A stretch of 64,000 nucleotides of DNA from Hydractinia symbiolongicarpus (GCF_029227915.1 NC_079885.1:1550001-1614000), one strand, 5' to 3'. Positions 1 to 13,649 are shown, counted from the first letter of the stretch. The notes: generated by a model from the sequence alone, not told the origin. Numbers and translations are program-made.

Positions 1-32
1 CACCACTAAAACGCATAAGACTTGTAGTTTTT

Positions 33-50
33 AAAAATGTTTTCATTTTT
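33..50. other. Hairpin-forming inverted repeat, 7-bp stem with TTTT loop
   Basis: AAAAATG, TTTT, CATTTTT form a perfect 7-bp stem with a 4-base loop in the first monomer. The same motif is in most monomers at the same place. In copies with TC instead of TT before the A run, the stem lengthens to 9 bp (example at 234-255). W-type monomers (AATATTTTCATATTTG) weaken it. It could be a structural element of the satellite or of a transcript from it; no function is shown. Confidence 0.85.
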
Positions 51-128
51 GATGAGACGCTGAATAAAAGCAGTTTAATCGCCGGCAAACGAAAACCTGC
101 GATTTCCCGTAAATCCTGGACTCGGCCC

Positions 129-146
129 GTATAGTCAAAAGTATAC
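129..146. other. Second inverted repeat GTATA-8-TATAC
   Basis: GTATA and TATAC flank an 8-base spacer (GTCAAAAG). This is repeated in most monomers. It is broken in G-type copies (GTAAAC) and altered in V-type copies (GTCGAATGTATAC). It might be a protein-binding dyad; that is only a possibility. Confidence 0.7.
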
Positions 147-233
147 AAAGAAAGTACCCAGGGAGTAAACTCATTTCCCGAACGATTTTTTAAATTATTA
201 TTTCATCACTAAAACGCATGAGACTTGTAGTTT

Positions 234-255
234 TCAAAAATGTTTTCATTTTTGA
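234..255. other. Extended hairpin, 9-bp stem with TTTT loop
   Basis: Second monomer: TCAAAAATG pairs perfectly with CATTTTTGA around TTTT. Compared with the 33-50 version, the left arm has C where the other has T. In RNA the T version would still give U-G and U-A pairs at those positions, so both common variants keep the fold. Confidence 0.85.
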
Positions 256-2748
256 TGAGACGCTGAATAAAAGCAGTTTAATCGCCGGCAAACGAAAACC
301 TGCGATTTCCCTAAATCCCGGACTCATCCCGTATAGTCAAAAGTATACAAAGAAAGTACCCAGGGAGTAAACTCATTTCCCGAACGATTTTTTAAATTAC
401 TTTTTCACCACTAAAACGCATGAGACTTGTAGTTTTCAAAAATGTTTTCATTTTTGATGAGACGCTGAATAAAAGCAGTTTAATCGCCGGCAAACGAAAA
501 CCTGCGATTTCCCTAAATCCCGGACTCGGCCCGTATAGTCAAAAGTATACAAAGAAAGTACCCAGGGAGTAAACTCATTTCCAGAACGATTTTTTAAATT
601 ACTTTTTCACCACTAAAACGCATGAGACTTGTAGTTTTTAAAAATGTTTTCATTTTTGATGAGACGCTGAATAAAAGCAGTTTAATTGCCGGCAAACGAA
701 AACCTGCGATTTCCCGTAAATCCCGGACTCAGCCCGTATAGTCAAAAGTATACAAAGAAAGTACCCAGGGAGTAAAATCATTTCCAGAACGATTTTTTAA
801 ATTATTTTTTCACCACTAAAACGCATAAGACTTGTAGTTTTTAAAAATGTTTTCATTTTTGATGAGACGCTGAATAAAAGCAGTTTAATCGCCGGCAAAC
901 GAAAACCTGCGATTTCCCGTAAATCCTGGACTCGGCCCGTATAGTCAAAAGTATACAAAGAAAGTACCCAGGGAGTAAACTCATTTCCCGAACGATTTTT
1001 TAAATTATTATTTCATCACTAAAACGCATGAGACTTGTAGTTTTCAAAAATGTTTTCATTTTTGATGAGACGCTGAATAAAAGCAGTTTAATCGCCGACA
1101 AACGAAAACCTGCGATTTCCCTAAATCCCGGACTCATCCCGTATAGTCAAAAGTATACAAAGAAAGTACCCAGGGAGTAAACTCATTTCCCGAACGATTT
1201 TTTAAATTACTTTTTCACCACTAAAACGCATGAGACTTGTAGTTTTCAAAAATGTTTTCATTTTTGATGAGACGCTGAATAAAAGCAGTTTAATCGCCGG
1301 CAAACGAAAACCTGCGATTTCCCTAAATCCCGGACTCGGCCCGTATAGTCAAAAGTATACAAAGAAAGTACCCAGGGAGTAAAATCATTTCCAGAACGAT
1401 TTTTTAAATTATTTTTTCACCACTAAAACGCATAAGACTTGTAGTTTTTAAAAATGTTTTCATTTTTGATGAGACGCTGAATAAAAGCAGTTTAATCGCC
1501 GGCAAACGAAAACCTGCGATTTCCCGTAAATCCTGGACTCGGCCCGTATAGTCAAAAGTATACAAAGAAAGTACCCAGGGAGTAAACTCATTTCCCGAAC
1601 GATTTTTTAAATTATTATTTCATCACTAAAACGCATGAGACTTGTAGTTTTCAAAAATGTTTTCATTTTTGATGAGACGCTGAATAAAAGCAGTTTAATC
1701 GCCGGCAAACGAAAACCTGCGATTTCCCTAAATCCCGGACTCATCCCGTATAGTCAAAAGTATACAAAGAAAGTACCCAGGGAGTAAACTCATTTCCCGA
1801 ACGATTTTTTAAATTACTTTTTCACCACTAAAACGCATGAGACTTGTAGTTTTCAAAAATGTTTTCATTTTTGATGAGACGCTGAATAAAAGCAGTTTAA
1901 TCGCCGGCAAACGAAAACCTGCGATTTCCCTAAATCCCGGACTCGGCCCGTATAGTCAAAAGTACACAAAGAAAGTACCCAGGGAGTAAACTCATTTCCA
2001 GAACGATTTTTTAAATTACTTTTTCACCACTAAAACGCATGAGACTTGTAGTTTTTAAAAATGTTTTCATTTTTGATGAGACGCTGAATAAAAGCAGTTT
2101 AATTGCCGGCAAACGAAAACCTGCGATTTCCCGTAAATCCCGGACTCAGCCCGTATAGTCAAAAGTATACAAAGAAAGTACCCAGGGAGTAAAATCATTT
2201 CCAGAACGATTTTTTAAATTATTTTTTCACCACTAAAACGCATAAGACTTGTAGTTTTTAAAAATGTTTTCATTTTTGATGAGACGCTGAATAAAAGCAG
2301 TTTAATCGCCGGCAAACGAAAACCTGCGATTTCCCGTAAATCCTGGACTCGGCCCGTATAGTCAAAAGTATACAAAGAAAGTACCCAGGGAGTAAACTCA
2401 TTTCCTGAACGATTTTTTAAATTATTATTTCATCACTAAAACGCATGAGACTTGTAGTTTTCAAAAATGTTTTCATTTTTGATGAGACGCTGAATAAAAG
2501 CAGTTTAATCGCCGGCAAACGAAAACCTGCGATTTCCCTAAATCCCGGACTCATCCCGTATAGTCAAAAGTATACAAAGAAAGTACCCAGGGAGTAAACT
2601 CAATTCCAGAACGATTTTTTAAATTATTTTTTCACCACTAAAACGCATAAAACTTGTAGTTTTTAAAAATGTTTTCATTTTTGATGAGACGCTGAATAAA
2701 AGCAGTTTAATCGCCGGCAAACGAAAAACTGCGATTTCCCGTAAATCC

Positions 2749-2761
2749 CGGGCTTGGCCCG
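2749..2761. other. Variant-specific short dyad CGGGC-TTG-GCCCG
   Basis: Monomers with the CCCGGGCTTGGCCCG form have a perfect 5-bp stem with a 3-base loop. The alternative CCCGGACTCGGCCCG form does not, so the dyad separates two large monomer classes. It also creates a CCCGGG hexamer site useful for mapping. Confidence 0.65.
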
Positions 2762-5700
2762 TATAGTCAAAAGTATACAAAGAAAGTACCCAGGGAGTAA
2801 ACTCATTTCCCGAACGATTTTTTAAATTACTTTTTCACCACTAAAACGCATGAGACTTGTAGTTTTTAAAAATGTTTTCATTTTTGATGAGACGCTGAAT
2901 AAAAGAAGTTTTATCGCCGGCAAACGAAAACCTGCGATTTCCCGTAAATCCTGGACTCGGCCCGTATAGTCAAAAGTATACAAAGAAAGTACCCAGGGAG
3001 TAAACTCATTTCCCAAACGATTTTTTAAATTATTATTTCACCACTAAAACGCATGAGACTTGTAGTTTTTAAAAATGTTTTCATTTTTGATGAGACGCTG
3101 AATAAAAGAAGTTTTATCGCCGGCAAACGAAAACCTGCGATTTCCCGTAAATCCTGGACTCGGCCCGTATAGTCAAAAGTATACAAAGAAAGTACCCAGG
3201 GAGTAAACTCATTTCCCAAACGATTTTTTAAATTATTATTTCACCACTAAAACGCATGAGACTTGTAGTTTTTAAAAATGTTTTCATTTTTGATGAGACG
3301 CTGAATAAAAGAAGTTTAATCGCCGGCAAACGAAAACCCGCGATTTCCCGTAAATCCAGGGCTTGGCCCGTATAGTCAAAAGTGTACAAAGAAAGTACCC
3401 AGGGAGTAAACTCATTTCCAGAACGATTTTTTAAATCATTTTTTCACCACTAAAATGCATATGACTTGTAGTTTTTAAAAATGTTTTCATTTTTGATGAG
3501 ACGCTGAATAAAAGAAGTTTAATCGCCGACAAACGAAAACCCGCGATTTCCCGTAAATCCCGGGCTTGGCCCGTATAGTCAAAAGTATACAAAGAAAGTA
3601 CCCAGGGAGTAAACTCATTTCCCGAACGATTTTTTAAATTACTTTTTCACCACTAAAACGCATGAGACTTGTAGTTTTCAAAAATGTTTTCATTTTTGAT
3701 GAGACGCTGAATAAAAGCAGTTTAATCGCCGGCAAACGAAAACCTGCGATTTCCCATAAATCCTGGACTCGGCCCGTATAGTCAAAAGTATACAAAGAAA
3801 GTACCCAGGGAGTAAACTCATTTCCCGAACGATTTTTTAAATTATTATTTCATCACTAAAACGCATGAGACTTGTAGTTTTCAAAAATGTTTTCATTTTT
3901 GATGAGACGCTGAATAAAAGCAGTTTAATCGCCTGCAAACGAAAACCTGCGATTTCCCTAAATCCCGGACTCATCCCGTATAGTCAAAAGTATACAAAGA
4001 AAGTACCCAGGGAGTAAACTCAATTCCAGAACGATTTTTTAAATTATTTTTTCACCACTAAAACGCATAAAACTTGTAGTTTTTAAAAATGTTTTCATTT
4101 TTGATGAGACGCTGAATAAAAGAAGTTTAATCGCCGGCAAACGAAAACCTGCGATTTACCGTAAATCCTGGACTCGGCCCGTATAGTCAAAAGTATACAA
4201 ACAAAAAGTACCCAGGGAGTAAACTCATTTCCCAAACGATTTTTTAAATTATTATTTCACCACTAAAACGCAAGAGACTTGTAGTTTTCAAAAATGTTTT
4301 CATTTTTGATGAGACGCTGAATAAAAGAAGTTTAATCGCCGGCAAACGAAAACCCGCGATTTCCCGTAAATCCCGGGCTTGGCCCGTATAGTCAAAAGTG
4401 TACAAAGAAAGTACCCAGGGAGTAAACTCATTTCCAGAACGATTTTTTAAATCATTTTTTCACCACTAAAATGCATATGACTTGTAGTTTTTAAAAATGT
4501 CTTCATTTTTGATGAGACGCTGAATAAGAGAAGTTTAATCGCCGGCAAACGAAAACCCGCGATTTCCCGTAAATCCCGGGCTTGGCCCGTATAGTCAAAA
4601 GTATACAAAGAAAGTAACCAGGGAGTAAACTCATTTCCCGAACGATTTTTTATATTATTTTTTTACCACTAAACGCATGAGACTTGTAGTTTTCAAAAAT
4701 ATTTTCATATTTGATGGGACGCTGAATAAAAGAAGTTTAATCGCCGGCAAACGAAAATCCGGGATTTCCCGTAAATCCCGGACTCGGCCCGTATAGTCAA
4801 AAGTATACAAAGAAAGTACCCAGGGAGTAAACTCAATTCCAGAACGATTTTTTAAATTATTTTTTCACCACTAAAACGCATGAGACTTGTAGTTTTTAAA
4901 AATGTTTTCATTTTTGATGAGACGCTGAATAAAAGAAGTTTAATCGCCGGCAAACGAAAACCTGCGATTTCCCGTAAATCCTGGACTCGGCCCGTATAGT
5001 CAAAAGTATACAAACAAAAAGCACCCAGGGAGTAAACTCATTTCCCAAACGATTTTTTAAATTATTATTTCACCACTAAAACGCAAGAGACTTGTAGTTT
5101 TCAAAAATGTTTTCATTTTTGATGAGACGCTGAATAAAAGCAGTTTAATCGCCGGCAAACGAAAACCTGCGATTTCCCGTAAATCCTGGACTCGGCCCGT
5201 ATAGTCAAAAGTATACAAAGAAAGTACCCAGGGAGTAAACTCATTTCCCGAACGATTTTTTAAATTATTATTTCATCACTAAAACGCATGAGACTTGTAG
5301 TTTTCAAAAATGTTTTCATTTTTGATGAGACGCTGAATAAAAGCAATTTAATCGCCGGCAAACGAAAACCTGCGATTTCCCTAAATCCCGGACTCATCCG
5401 GTATAGTCAAAAGTATACAAAGAAAGTACCCAGGGAGTAAACTCAATTCCAGAACGATTTTTTAAATTATTTTTTCACCACTAAAACGCATAAAACTTGT
5501 AGTTTTTAAAAATGTTTTCATTTTTGATGAGACGCTGAATAAAAGCAGCTTAATCGCCAGCAAACGAAAAACTGCGATTTCCCGTAAATCCCGGGCTTGG
5601 CCCGTATAGTCAAAAGTATACAAAGAAAGTACCCAGGGAGTAAACTCATTTCCCGAACGATTTTTTAAATTACTTTTTCACCACTAAAACGCATGAGACT

Positions 5701-8700
5701 TGTAGTTTTTAAAAATGTTTTCATTTTTGATGAGACGCTGAATAAAAGAAGTTTAATCGCCGGCAAACGAAAACCTGCGATTTCCCGTAAATCCTGGACT
5801 CGGCCCGTATAGTCAAAAGTATACAAACAAAAAGTACCCAGGGAGTAAACTCATTTCCCAAACGATTTTTTAAATTATTATTTCACCACTAAAACGCAAG
5901 AGACTTGTAGTTTTCAAAAATGTTTTCATTTTTGATGAGACGCTGAATAAAAGAAGTTTAATCGCCGGCAAACGAAAACCCGCGATTTCCCGTAAATCCC
6001 GGGCTTGGCCCGTATAGTCAAAAGTGTACAAAGAAAGTACCCAGGGAGTAAACTCATTTCCAGAACGATTTTTTAAATCATTTTTTCACCACTAAAATGC
6101 ATATGACTTGTAGTTTTTAAAAATGTTTTCATTTTTGATGAGACGCTGAATAAGAGAAGTTTAATCGCCGGCAAACGAAAACCCGCGATTTCCCGTAAAT
6201 CCCGGGCTTGGCCCGTATAGTCAAAAGTATACAAAGAAAGTAACCAGGGAGTAAACTCATTTCCCGAACGATTTTTTATATTATTTTTTTACCACTAAAC
6301 GCATGAGACTTGTAGTTTTCAAAAATATTTTCATATTTGATGGGACGCTGAATAAAAGAAGTTTAATCGCCGGCAAACGAAAATCCGCGATTTCCCGTAA
6401 ATCCCGGACTCGGCCCGTATAGTCAAAAGTATACAAAGAAAGTACCCAGGGAGTAAACTCAATTCCAGAACGATTTTTTAAATTATTTTTTCACCACTAA
6501 AACGCATGAGACTTGTAGTTTTTAAAAATGTTTTCATTTTTGATGAGACGCTGAATAAAAGAAGTTTAATCGCCGGCAAACGAAAACCTGCGATTTCCCG
6601 TAAATCCTGGACTCGGCCCGTATAGTCAAAAGTATACAAAGAAAGTACCCAGGGAGTAAACTCATTTCCCGAACGATTTTTTAAATTATTATTTCATCAC
6701 TAAAACGCATGAGACTTGTAGTTTTCAAAAATGTTTTCATTTTTGATGAGACGCTGAATAAAAGAAGTTTAATCGCCGGCAAACGAAAACCTGCGATTTC
6801 CCGTAAATCCTGGACTCGGCCCGTATAGTCAAAAGTATACAAACAAAAAGTACCCAGGGAGTAAACTCATTTCCCAAACGATTTTTTAAATTATTATTTC
6901 ACCACTAAAACGCAAGAGACTTGTAGTTTTCAAAAATGTTTTCATTTTTGATGAGACGCTGAATAAAAGAAGTTTAATCGCCGGCAAACGAAAACTCGCG
7001 ATTTCCCGTAAATCCCGGGCTTGGCCCGTATAGTCAAAAGTGTACAAAGAAAGTACCCAGGGAGTAAACTCATTTCCAGAACGATTTTTTAAATCATTTT
7101 TTCACCACTAAAACGCATATGACTTGTAGTTTTTGAAAATGTTTTCAATTTTGATGAGACGCTGAATAAGAGAAGTTTAATCGCCGGCAAACGAAAACCC
7201 GCGATTTCCCGTAAATCCCGGGCTTGGCCCGTATAGTCAAAAGTATACAAAGAAAGTAACCAGGGAGTAAACTCATTTCCCGAACGATTTTTTATATTAT
7301 TTTTTTACCACTAAACGCATGAGACTTGTAGTTTTCAAAAATATTTTCATATTTGATGAGACGCTGAATAAGAGAAGTTTAATCGCCGGCAAACGAAAAC
7401 CCGCGATTTCCCGTAAATCCCGGGCTTAGCCCGTATAGTCAAAAGTATACAAAGAAAGTAACCAGGGAGTAAACTCATTTCCCGAACGATTTTTTAAATT
7501 ATTATTTCATCACTAAAACGCAAAAGACTTGTAGTTTTCAAAAATGTTTTCATTTTTGATGAGACGCTGAATAAAAGCAGTTTAATCGCCGGCAAACGAA
7601 AACCTGCGATTTCCCTAAATCCCGGACTCATCCCGTATAGTCAAAAGTATACAAAAAAAGTACCCAGGGAGTAAACTCAATTCCAGAACGATTTTTTAAA
7701 TTATTTTTTCACCACTAAAACGCATAAAACTTGTAGTTTTTAAAAATGTTTTCATTTTTGATGAGATGCTGAATAAAAGCAGCTTAATCGCCGGCAAACG
7801 AAAAACTGCGATTTCCCGTAAATCCCGGGCTTGGCCCGTATACTCAAAAGTATACAAAGAAAGTACCCAGGGAGTAAACTCATTTCCCGAACGATTTTTT
7901 AAATTACTTTTTCACCACTAAAACGCATGAGACTTGTAGTTTTTAAAAATGTTTTCATTTTTGATGAGACGCTGAATAAAAGAAGTTTAATCGCCGGCAA
8001 ACGAAAACCTGCGATTTCCCGTAAATCCTGGACTCGGCCCGTATAGTCAAAAGTATACAAACAAAAAGTACCCAGGGAGTAAACTCATTTCCCAAACGAT
8101 TTTTTAAATTATTATTTCACCACTAAAACGCAAGAGACTTGTAGTTTTCAAAAATGTTTTCATTTTTGATGAGACGCTGAATAAAAGAAGTTTAATCGCC
8201 GGCAAACGAAAACCCGCGATTTCCCGTAAATCCCGGGCTTGGCCCGTATAGTCAAAAGTGTACAAAGAAAGTACCCAGGGAGTAAACTCATTTCCAGAAC
8301 GATTTTTTAAATCATTTTTTCACCACTAAAATGCATATGACTTGTAGTTTTTAAAAATGTTTTCATTTTTGATGAGACGCTGAATAAAAGAAGTTTAATC
8401 GCCGACAAACGAAAACCCGCGATTTTCCGTAAATCCCGGGCTTGGCCCGTATAGTCAAAAGTATACAAAGAAAGTATCCAGGGAGTAAACTCATTTCCTG
8501 AACGATTTTTTAAATTATTATTTCACCACTAAAACGCACGAGACTTGTAGTTTTCAAAAATGTTTTCATTTTTGATGAGACGCTGAATAAAAGCAGTTTA
8601 ATCGCCGGCAAACGAAAACCTGCGATTTCCCTAAATCCCGGACTCGGCCCGTATAGTCAAAAGTATACAAAGAAAGTACCCAGGGAGTAAACTCATTTCC

Positions 8701-10379
8701 AGAACGATTTTTTAAATCATTTTTTCACCACTAAAACGCATAAGACTTGTAGTTTTTAAAAATGTTTTCATTTTTGATGAGACGCTGAATAAGAGAAGTT
8801 TAATCGCCGGCAAACGAAAACCCGCGATTTCCCGTAAATCCCGGGCTTGGCCCGTATAGTCAAAAGTATACAAAGAAAGTACCCAGGGAGTAAACTCATT
8901 TCCCGAACGATTTTTTAAATTACTTTTTCACCACTAAAACGCATGAGACTTGTAGTTTTTAAAAATGTTTTCATTTTTGATGAGACGCTGAATAAAAGAA
9001 GTTTAATCGCCGGCAAACGAAAACCCGCGATTTCCCGTAAATCCCGGGCTTGGCCCGTATAGTCAAAAATGTACAAAGAAAGTACCCAGGGAGTAAACTC
9101 ATTTCCAGAACGATTTTTTAAATCATTTTTTCACCACTAAAACGCATATGACTTGTAGTTTTTGAAAATGTTTTCATTTTTGATGAGACGCTGAATAAGA
9201 GAAGTTTAATCGCCGGCAAACGAAAACCCGCGATTTCCCGTAAATCCCGGGCTTGGCCCGTATAGTCAAAAGTATACAAAGAAAGTAACCAGGGAGTAAA
9301 CTCATTTCCCGAACGATTTTTTATATTATTTTTTTACCACCAAACGCATGAGACTTGTAGTTTTCAAAAATATTTTCATATTTGATGAGACGCTGAATAA
9401 GAGAAGTTTAATCGCCGGCAAACGAAAACCCGCGATTTCCCGTAAATCCCGGGCTTGGCCCGTATAGTCAAAAGTATACAAAGAAAGTACCCAGGGAGTA
9501 AACTCATTTCCCGAACGATTTTTTAAATTATTATTTCATCACTAAAACGCATAAGACTTGTAGTTTTCAAAAATGTTTTCATTTTTGATGAGACGCTGAA
9601 TAAAAGCAGTTTAATCGCCGGCAAACGAAAACCTGCGATTTCCCTAAATCCCGGACTCATCCCGTATAGTCAAAAGTATACAAAGAAAGTACCCAGGGAG
9701 TAAACTCAATTCCAGAACGATTTTTTAAATTATTTTTTCACCACTAAAACGCATAAAACTTGTAGTTTTTAAAAATGTTTTCATTTTTGATGAGACGCTG
9801 AATAAAAGCAGCTTAATCGCCGGCAAACGAAAAACTGCGATTTCCCGTAAATCCCGGGCTTGGCCCGTATAGTCAAAAGTATACAAAGAAAGTACCCAGG
9901 GAGTAAACTCATTTCCCGAACGATTTTTTAAATTACTTTTTCACCACTAAAACGCATGAGACTTGTAGTTTTTAAAAATGTTTTCATTTTTGATGAGACG
10001 CTGAATAAAAGAAGTTTAATCGCCGGCAAACGAAAACCTGCGATTTCCCGTAAATCCTGGACTCGGCCCGTATAGTCAAAAGTATACAAACAAAAAGTAC
10101 CCAGGGAGTAAACTCATTTCCCAAACGATTTTTTAAATTATTATTTCACCACTAAAACGCAAGAGACTTGTAGTTTTCAAAAATGTTTTCATTTTTGATG
10201 AGACGCTGAATAAAAGAAGTTTAATCGCCGGCAAACGAAAACCCGCGATTTCCCGTAAATCCCGGGCTTGGCCCGTATAGTCAAAAGTGTACAAAGAAAG
10301 TACCCAGGGAGTAAACTCATTTCCAGAACGATTTTTTAAATCATTTTTACCACTAAAATGCATATGACTTGTAGTTTTT

Positions 10380-10397
10380 AAAAATGAATTCATTTTT
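10380..10397. other. Perfect 18-bp palindrome in a variant monomer
   Basis: In this copy the usual TTTT loop of the hairpin is AATT, turning the motif into AAAAATGAATTCATTTTT, a perfect 18-bp palindrome that also contains a GAATTC site. I noticed this loop sequence only once in the window. Confidence 0.85.
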
Positions 10398-13300
10398 GAT
10401 GAGACGCTGAATAAAAGAAGTTTAATCGCCGACAAACGAAAACCCGCGATTTCCCGTAAATCCCGGGCTTGGCCCGTATAGTCAAAAGTATACAAAGAAA
10501 GTACCCAGGGAGTAAACTCATTTCCTGAACGATTTTTTAAATTGCTTTTTCACCACTAAAACGCACGAGACTTGTAGTTTTCAAAAATGTTTTCATTTTT
10601 GATGAGACGCTGAATAAAAGCAGTTTAATCGCCGGCAAACGAAAACCTGCGATTTCCCTAAATCCCGGACTCGGCCCGTATAGTCAAAAGTATACAAAGA
10701 AAGTACCCAGGGAGTAAACTCATTTCCAGAACGATTTTTTAAATCATTTTTTCACCACTAAAACGCATAAGACTTGTAGTTTTTAAAAATGTTTTCATTT
10801 TTGATGAGACGCTGAATAAGAGAAGTTTAATCGCCGGCAAATGAAAAACCGCGATTTCCCGTAAATCCCGGGCTTGGCCCGTATAGTCAAAAGTATACAA
10901 AGAAAGTACCCAGGGAGTAAACTCATTTCCCGAACGATTTTTTAAATTACTTTTTCACCACTAAAACGCATGAGACTTGTAGTTTTCAAAAATGTTTTCA
11001 TTTTTGATGAGACGCTGAATAAAAGCAGTTTAATCGCCGGCAAACGAAAACCTGCGATTTCCCGTAAATCCTGGACTCGGCCCGTATAGTCAAAAGTATA
11101 CAAAGAAAGTACCCAGGGAGTAAACTCATTTCCCGAACGATTTTTTAAATTATTATTTCATCACTAAAACGCATGAGACTTGTAGTTTTCAAAAATGTTT
11201 TCATTTTTGATGAGACGCTGAATAAAAGCAGTTTAATCGCCGGCAAACGAAAACCTGCGATTTCCCTAAATCCCGGACTCATCCCGTATAGTCAAAAGTA
11301 TACAAAGAAAGTACCCAGGGAGTAAACTCAATTCCAGAACGATTTTTTAAATTATTTTTTCACCACTAAAACGCATAAAACTTGTAGTTTTTAAAAATGT
11401 TTTCATTTTTGATGAGACGCTGAATAAAAGCAGCTTAATCGCCGGCAAACGAAAAACTGCGATTTCCCGTAAATCCCGGGCTTGGCCCGTATAGTCAAAA
11501 GTATACAAAGAAAGTACCCAGGGAGTAAACTCATTTCCCGAACGATTTTTTAAATTACTTTTTCACCACTAAAACGCATGAGACTTGTAGTTTTTAAAAA
11601 TGTTTTCATTTTTGATGAGACGCTGAATAAAAGAAGTTTAATCGCCGGCAAACGAAAAACTGCGATTTCCCGTAAATCCCGGGCTTGGCCCGTATAGTCA
11701 AAAGTATACAAAGAAAATACCCAGGGAGTAAACTCATTTCCCGAACGATTTTTTAAATTACTTTTTCACCACTAAAACGCATGAGACTTGTAGTTTTTAA
11801 AGATGTTTTCATTTTTGATGAGACGCTGAATAAAAGAAGTTTAATCGCCGGCAAACGAAAACCTGCGATTTCCCGTAAATCCTGGACTCGGCCCGTATAG
11901 TCAAAAGTATACAAAGAAAGTACCCAGTGAGTAAACTCATTTCCCGAACGATTTTTTAAATTATTATTTCACCACTAAAACGCAAGAGACTTGTAGTTTT
12001 CAAAAATGTTTTCATTTTTGATGAGACGCTGAATAAAAGAAGTTTAATCGCCGGCAAACGAAAACCCGCGATTTCCCGTAAATCCCGGGCTTGGCCCGTA
12101 TAGTCAAAAGTGTACAAAGAAAGTACCCAGGGAGTAAACTCATTTCCAGAACGATTTTTTTAATCATTTTTTCACCACTAAAATGCATATGACTTGTAGT
12201 TTTTAAAAATGTTTTCATTTTTGATGAGACGCTGAATAAAAGCAGTTTAATCGCCGGCAAACGAAAACCTGCGATTTCCCTAAATCCCGGACTCGGCCCG
12301 TATAGTCAAAAGTATACAAAGAAAGTACCCAGGGAGTAAACTCATTTCCAGAACGATTTTTTAAATCATTTTTTCACCACTAAAACGCATGAGACTTGTA
12401 GTTTTCAAAAATGTTTTCATTTTTGATGAGACGCTGAATAAAAGCAGTTTAATCGCCGGCAAACGAAAACCTGCGATTTCCCTAAATCCCGGACTCATCC
12501 CGTATAGTCAAAAGTATACAAAGAAAGTACCCAGGGAGTAAACTCAATTCCAGAACGATTTTTTAAATTATTTTTTCACCACTAAAACGCATAAAACTTG
12601 TAGTTTTTAAAAATGTTTTCATTTTTGATGAGACGCTGAATAAAAGCAGCTTAATCGCCGGCAAACGAAAAACTGCGATTTCCCGTAAATCCCGGGCTTG
12701 GCCCGTATAGTCAAAAGTATACAAAGAAAGTACCCAGGGAGTAAACTCATTTTCCGAACGATTTTTTAAATTACTTTTTCACCACTAAAACGCATGAGAC
12801 TTGTAGTTTTTAAAAATGTTTTCATTTTTGATGAGACGCTGAATAAAAGAAGTTTAATCGCCGGCAAACGAAAACCTGCGATTTCCCGTAAATCCTGGAC
12901 TCGGCCCGTATAGTCAAAAGTATACAAACAAAAAGTACCCAGGGAGTAAACTCAATTCCAGAACGATTTTTTAAATTATTTTTTCACCACTAAAACGCAT
13001 AAAACTTGTAGTTTTTAAAAATGTTTTCATTTTTGATGAGACGCTGAATAAAAGCAGTTTAATCGCCGGCAAACGAAAAACTGCGATTTCCCGTAAATCC
13101 CGGGCTTGGCCCGTATAGTCAAAAGTATACAAAGAAAGTACCCAGGGATTAAACTCATTTCCCGAACGATTTTTTAAATTACTTTTTCACCACTAAAACG
13201 CATGAGACTTGTAGTTTTTAAAGATGTTTTCATTTTTGATGAGACGCTGAATAAAAGAAGTTTAATCGCCGGCAAACGAAAACCTGCGATTTCCCGTAAA

Positions 13301-13649
13301 TCCTGGACTCGGCCCGTATAGTCAAAAGTATACAAAGAAAGTACCCAGTGAGTAAACTCATTTCCCGAACGATTTTTTAAATTATTATTTCACCACTAAA
13401 ACGCAAGAGACTTGTAGTTTTCAAAAATGTTTTCATTTTTGATGAGACGCTGAATAAAAGAAGTTTAATCGCCGGCAAACGAAAACCCGCGATTTCCCGT
13501 AAATCCCGGGCTTGGCCCGTATAGTCAAAAGTGTACAAAGAAAGTACCCAGGGAGTAAACTCATTTCCAGAACGATTTTTTAAATCATTTTTTCACCACT
13601 AAAATGCATATGACTTGTAGTTTTTAAAAATGTTTTCATTTTTGATGAG

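Larger units (their letters stand above)
1..203 (+). repeat. Reference satellite monomer (203 bp)
   Basis: This is the first complete monomer, used here as the coordinate reference. Landmarks: hairpin at 33-50, GATGAGACGC at 51-60, GCCGGC palindrome near 81-86, CpG-rich block at about 90-130, inverted repeat GTATA/TATAC at 129-146, CCCAGGGAGTAAAC at about 158-171 and AT-rich tail at about 185-203. The length is 3n+2, so a reading frame shifts at every monomer boundary, which argues against a repeat protein. The next monomer begins at 204 with CATCACTAAAACG. Confidence 0.93.
1..2631 (+). repeat. Four-monomer higher-order repeat, 810-bp period
   Basis: Four monomer variants follow in order. 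The first has CATAAGAC with AATCCTGGACTCGG. The second has CATCACT with GGACTCATCCC. The third has CCCTAAATCCCGGACTCGG. The fourth has TAATTGCCGG with ACTCAGCCC. The first type begins at 1, 811, 1418 and 2228. Intervals are 810, 607 and 810 bp, so the middle unit lacks one monomer: its third copy ends AAAATCATTTCC, a mark of the fourth type, and looks like a fusion of types three and four. Confidence 0.88.

Noticed and set aside
48-72. Resemblance of TTTGATGAGACGCTGAATAAAAG to the hammerhead ribozyme core, which occurs in several animal satellites.
   Set aside because: The required CTGATGA is TTGATGA here, GAAA is GAAT, the bases between them do not form stem II, and no matching stem III with a cleavage triplet was found. 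The opposite strand gives nothing better.
75-146. Possible CENP-B box (TTCGNNNNANNCGGG) in the monomer, for example TTTTCGTTTGCCGGCG on the minus strand.
   Set aside because: Only the TTCG half fits; the central A and the CGGG half do not. The V-type CCCGTATAGTCGAAT comes close on the reverse pattern but the spacing is one base short.
2822-3219. A recurring 62-64 residue open frame on the minus strand of many monomers, which might suggest a repeated small gene.
   Set aside because: It is the satellite itself read in one frame. In the 64-residue form the first codon is TTG, created when CCGAACG becomes CCAAACG; there is no ATG there. The monomer length is 3n+2, so frames do not continue between copies, and many copies lack the frame. 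No codon-level conservation was evident.
10133-10495. A longer 120-residue minus-strand frame that could look like a two-repeat protein.
   Set aside because: A 2-bp deletion in the T-rich boundary (ATCATTTTTACCAC) makes one monomer 201 bp, a multiple of three, so two neighbouring frames fuse by chance.
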